A stretch of 64,000 nucleotides of DNA from Streptomyces sp. R41 (lineage in GTDB: Bacteria > Actinomycetota > Actinomycetes > Streptomycetales > Streptomycetaceae). Positions 62,520-64,000 of the stretch are shown here, in pieces; the first letter of the stretch is position 1; the number at the start of each line of letters is the position of its first letter. The notes below the pieces were generated by a model. That model was not told the origin of the DNA and did not search any database. It was given only the letters and a program-made list of their open reading frames with translations. Location: NCBI RefSeq assembly GCF_041053055.1, contig NZ_CP163443.1, positions 8,663,001 through 8,727,000 of the forward strand, given 5' to 3'. The position numbers and the translations under genes were made by a program.

Positions 62520-63197
62520 CTACTCGGGAGCGTTCGGCCGCGTCAGCCCCAGGTCATACGCCAGGATCACGGCCTGGATCCGATCCCGCGCTCCCACCTT
62601 CGCCAGCACCCGGCCCACGTGGGTCTTCACCGTCGATTCCGCCACGACCAGGCGCTCGGCGATCTCGCGGTTGCTCCAGCCCTGGCCGATGGCGACCAGG
62701 ATTTCGTACTCGCGTTCGGTCAGGGCCTGCACCCTGGGGTCGTCGGCGGCCTTGCGGCTCGACGACTCGTGGGGGAGGTGGCGGGCGTAGGCGTCCAGGA
62801 GGCGGCGGGTCAGGGTGGGGGCGATGACGGCGTCGCCGCCCGCGACCGCGCGGATCCCGGCCAGGAGTTCTTCCGGGTGGGCGTCCTTGAGGAGGAAGCC
62901 ACTGGCTCCTGCGCGCAGCGCCGCGTGGGCGTACTCGTCCAGGTCGAAGGTGGTCAGGATGAGGACGCGGGAGCGGTCACCGGAGGCGACGATGCGGCGG
63001 GTGGCCTCGATGCCGTCCATCCCGGGCATCCGTACGTCCATGAGGATCACGTCCGGGCGGAGTTCGGCGGCCTTGCGGACGGCGTCGCTGCCGTGGGCCG
63101 CCTCGCCGACGACCTCGGTGTCGGGGGTGCTCTCCAGGAGCATGCGGAAGCCGAGGCGTTGCAATGGCTGGTCGTCCACGATGAGCACGGTGGTCAC
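62520..63197 (-). CDS. LuxR/NarL-type response regulator
   Basis: This protein has 225 residues from a GTG that overlaps the kinase stop (GTGA). The receiver domain has [14 protein letters not shown], the phosphoacceptor Asp in [13 protein letters not shown] and Lys in [13 protein letters not shown]. The NarL-type HTH (about 155-215) is [36 protein letters not shown]. It pairs with the adjacent kinase; targets are unknown. Confidence 0.95.
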   Translation of the reverse strand: MTTVLIVDDQPLQRLGFRMLLESTPDTEVVGEAAHGSDAVRKAAELRPDVILMDVRMPGMDGIEATRRIVASGDRSRVLILTTFDLDEYAHAALRAGASGFLLKDAHPEELLAGIRAVAGGDAVIAPTLTRRLLDAYARHLPHESSSRKAADDPRVQALTEREYEILVAIGQGWSNREIAERLVVAESTVKTHVGRVLAKVGARDRIQAVILAYDLGLTRPNAPE

Positions 63198-64000
63198 GCG
63201 ACACCGCCCAGGTCGGCAGGCGGGGTGAGGTCGAGGGTCGCCCGCACCGTCCAGCCGCCGCCGGAGACGGGGCCCGCGGTGACGGTCCCGTTGTAGAGGG
63301 CTGCGCGTTCTCTCATGCCGGCGAGTCCGTGTCCTTCGTCGTGGGGCGGTCCGGGCCGCACGGTCGCGCCGGCCCGGCCGGTGTCGTGGACGTCGATGTG
63401 CAGCCGCGTGTCCTCGACGCTCACCTTCAGGTCGACGCGCGTGTCGTGGCCCGCGTGCTTGAGGGCGTTGGTGAGGGCCTCCTGGACTATGCGGTAAACG
63501 GTCAGCTGGACGCCGCGGTCCAAGGTGTCCAGCTCGCCGCCGGTGCGGTAGAGGACCTGTGGGCCGGCGGCGCGGATCCGGGCGCACAGGGCGTCGATGT
63601 CCGCGATGCCGGGCTGCGGGCTGAGCTCGGGGGCGGCGGGGGTCTGGGTCTGCTCGCGCAGGACGCCCAGCATGCGACGCAGCTCACCCAGCGCCTGCCG
63701 TCCGGTGTCACCGATGAGGACCAGCGCCTGCTTGCCGCGTTCGGGGGCGCGATCGGTCGCGTACGCGCCACCGTCCGCGAGCGTGATGATGACGGAGAGG
63801 TTGTGGCCGACGATGTCGTGCATCTCGCGGGCCACCCGGGTGCGTTCGGCGGCGGCGGCCAGCTTGCTGCGCTGGTCGCGTTCGATCTCCAGGCGGGTCG
63901 CGCGGTCGCGCAGGACGGCGAGCTGGGCGCGCCGGATCCGTACCGCCAGACCGAGCGCGACCGCCGCGGTGATGGTGCTGAACAGGAAGAACAGCGCGTC
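63194..64000 (-). CDS. Two-component sensor histidine kinase, HisKA_3 type (partial, N-terminus outside window)
   Basis: The visible 268 C-terminal residues begin inside a membrane helix ([19 protein letters not shown]). They continue through the dimerisation helix with the phosphoacceptor His in [15 protein letters not shown]. The HATPase domain follows with the N box in [18 protein letters not shown] and a G box in [13 protein letters not shown]. This is the DesK/NarX-like group usual in Streptomyces. The sensory N-terminus is cut by the window end. Its stop overlaps the response-regulator start. Confidence 0.93.
   Translation of the reverse strand, partial: DALFFLFSTITAAVALGLAVRIRRAQLAVLRDRATRLEIERDQRSKLAAAAERTRVAREMHDIVGHNLSVIITLADGGAYATDRAPERGKQALVLIGDTGRQALGELRRMLGVLREQTQTPAAPELSPQPGIADIDALCARIRAAGPQVLYRTGGELDTLDRGVQLTVYRIVQEALTNALKHAGHDTRVDLKVSVEDTRLHIDVHDTGRAGATVRPGPPHDEGHGLAGMRERAALYNGTVTAGPVSGGGWTVRATLDLTPPADLGGVA

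Overview
The window is high-GC actinobacterial chromosome with the habits of Streptomyces: third-position GC bias in every real gene, frequent GTG/TTG starts behind GGAGG-like sites, ATGA/GTGA stop-start overlaps, Tat and lipoprotein signals, SARP, ANTAR, LuxR and AfsR-like regulators, and a sugar ABC importer without its own ATPase. It holds about 46 intact or edge-truncated protein genes, one tRNA, one cobalamin riboswitch, several hairpin terminators and an unusual number of eroded gene fragments.

Layout. 1-5000: a leftward surface-glycan-type operon (a GT2-GtrA-HprK-like fusion, a GT39-type membrane glycosyltransferase, a secreted phosphoesterase cut by the window edge). 5000-9700: an ANTAR protein, then a decay zone around tRNA-Leu(GAG) with remnants of a DUF2254 protein, a serine recombinase, an S15-type hydrolase, an Rrf2 regulator and a LacI regulator, with intact L,D-transpeptidase and CoA-binding protein genes between them. 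9700-17300: an RNA-end protein (MJ1316/DUF504 plus 2H phosphoesterase) divergent from a 734-residue orphan, a FUSC membrane protein and a secreted alpha/beta hydrolase. 17400-35260: the carbohydrate island. 35300-42000: a SARP regulator, an alpha/beta hydrolase, an SDR, a CDF-type transporter, an HTH-ClpN-ClpX-zinc-finger fusion behind twin palindromes, and a Nudix protein. 42000-46000: a broken metE, a histidine phosphatase relative lacking its catalytic histidines, and a B12 riboswitch driving cbtB-cbtA. 46000-51400: esterase, metallo-beta-lactamase-fold hydrolase, SMP-30-like secreted protein, MmyB-type regulator and a divergent SRPBCC gene. 51400-52770: a gene desert with an IS5-type remnant. 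52770-64000: intradiol dioxygenase, a large LuxR-type ATPase regulator, a polyamine ABC operon divergent from an aminobutyraldehyde-type dehydrogenase, and a two-component system cut by the window end.

The main system is at 21628-35260. A secreted GH27 alpha-galactosidase would release galactose or short alpha-galactosides outside the cell; a CUT1 importer takes them up; a cytoplasmic GH36 alpha-galactosidase finishes hydrolysis; an aldose epimerase, an SDR (likely galactose dehydrogenase), an SMP-30 lactonase, a DgoD galactonate dehydratase, a PfkB kinase and a KDPG-family aldolase then form a complete phosphorylating De Ley-Doudoroff pathway to pyruvate and glyceraldehyde 3-phosphate. A GntR/FadR-type regulator sits inside the operon. 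The GH27 gene and the transporter operon share an almost identical AT-rich element placed exactly five bases before a TTGAC -35-like hexamer, which suggests that one regulator controls both. The divergent GH2 gene has its own pair of LacI-type operators.
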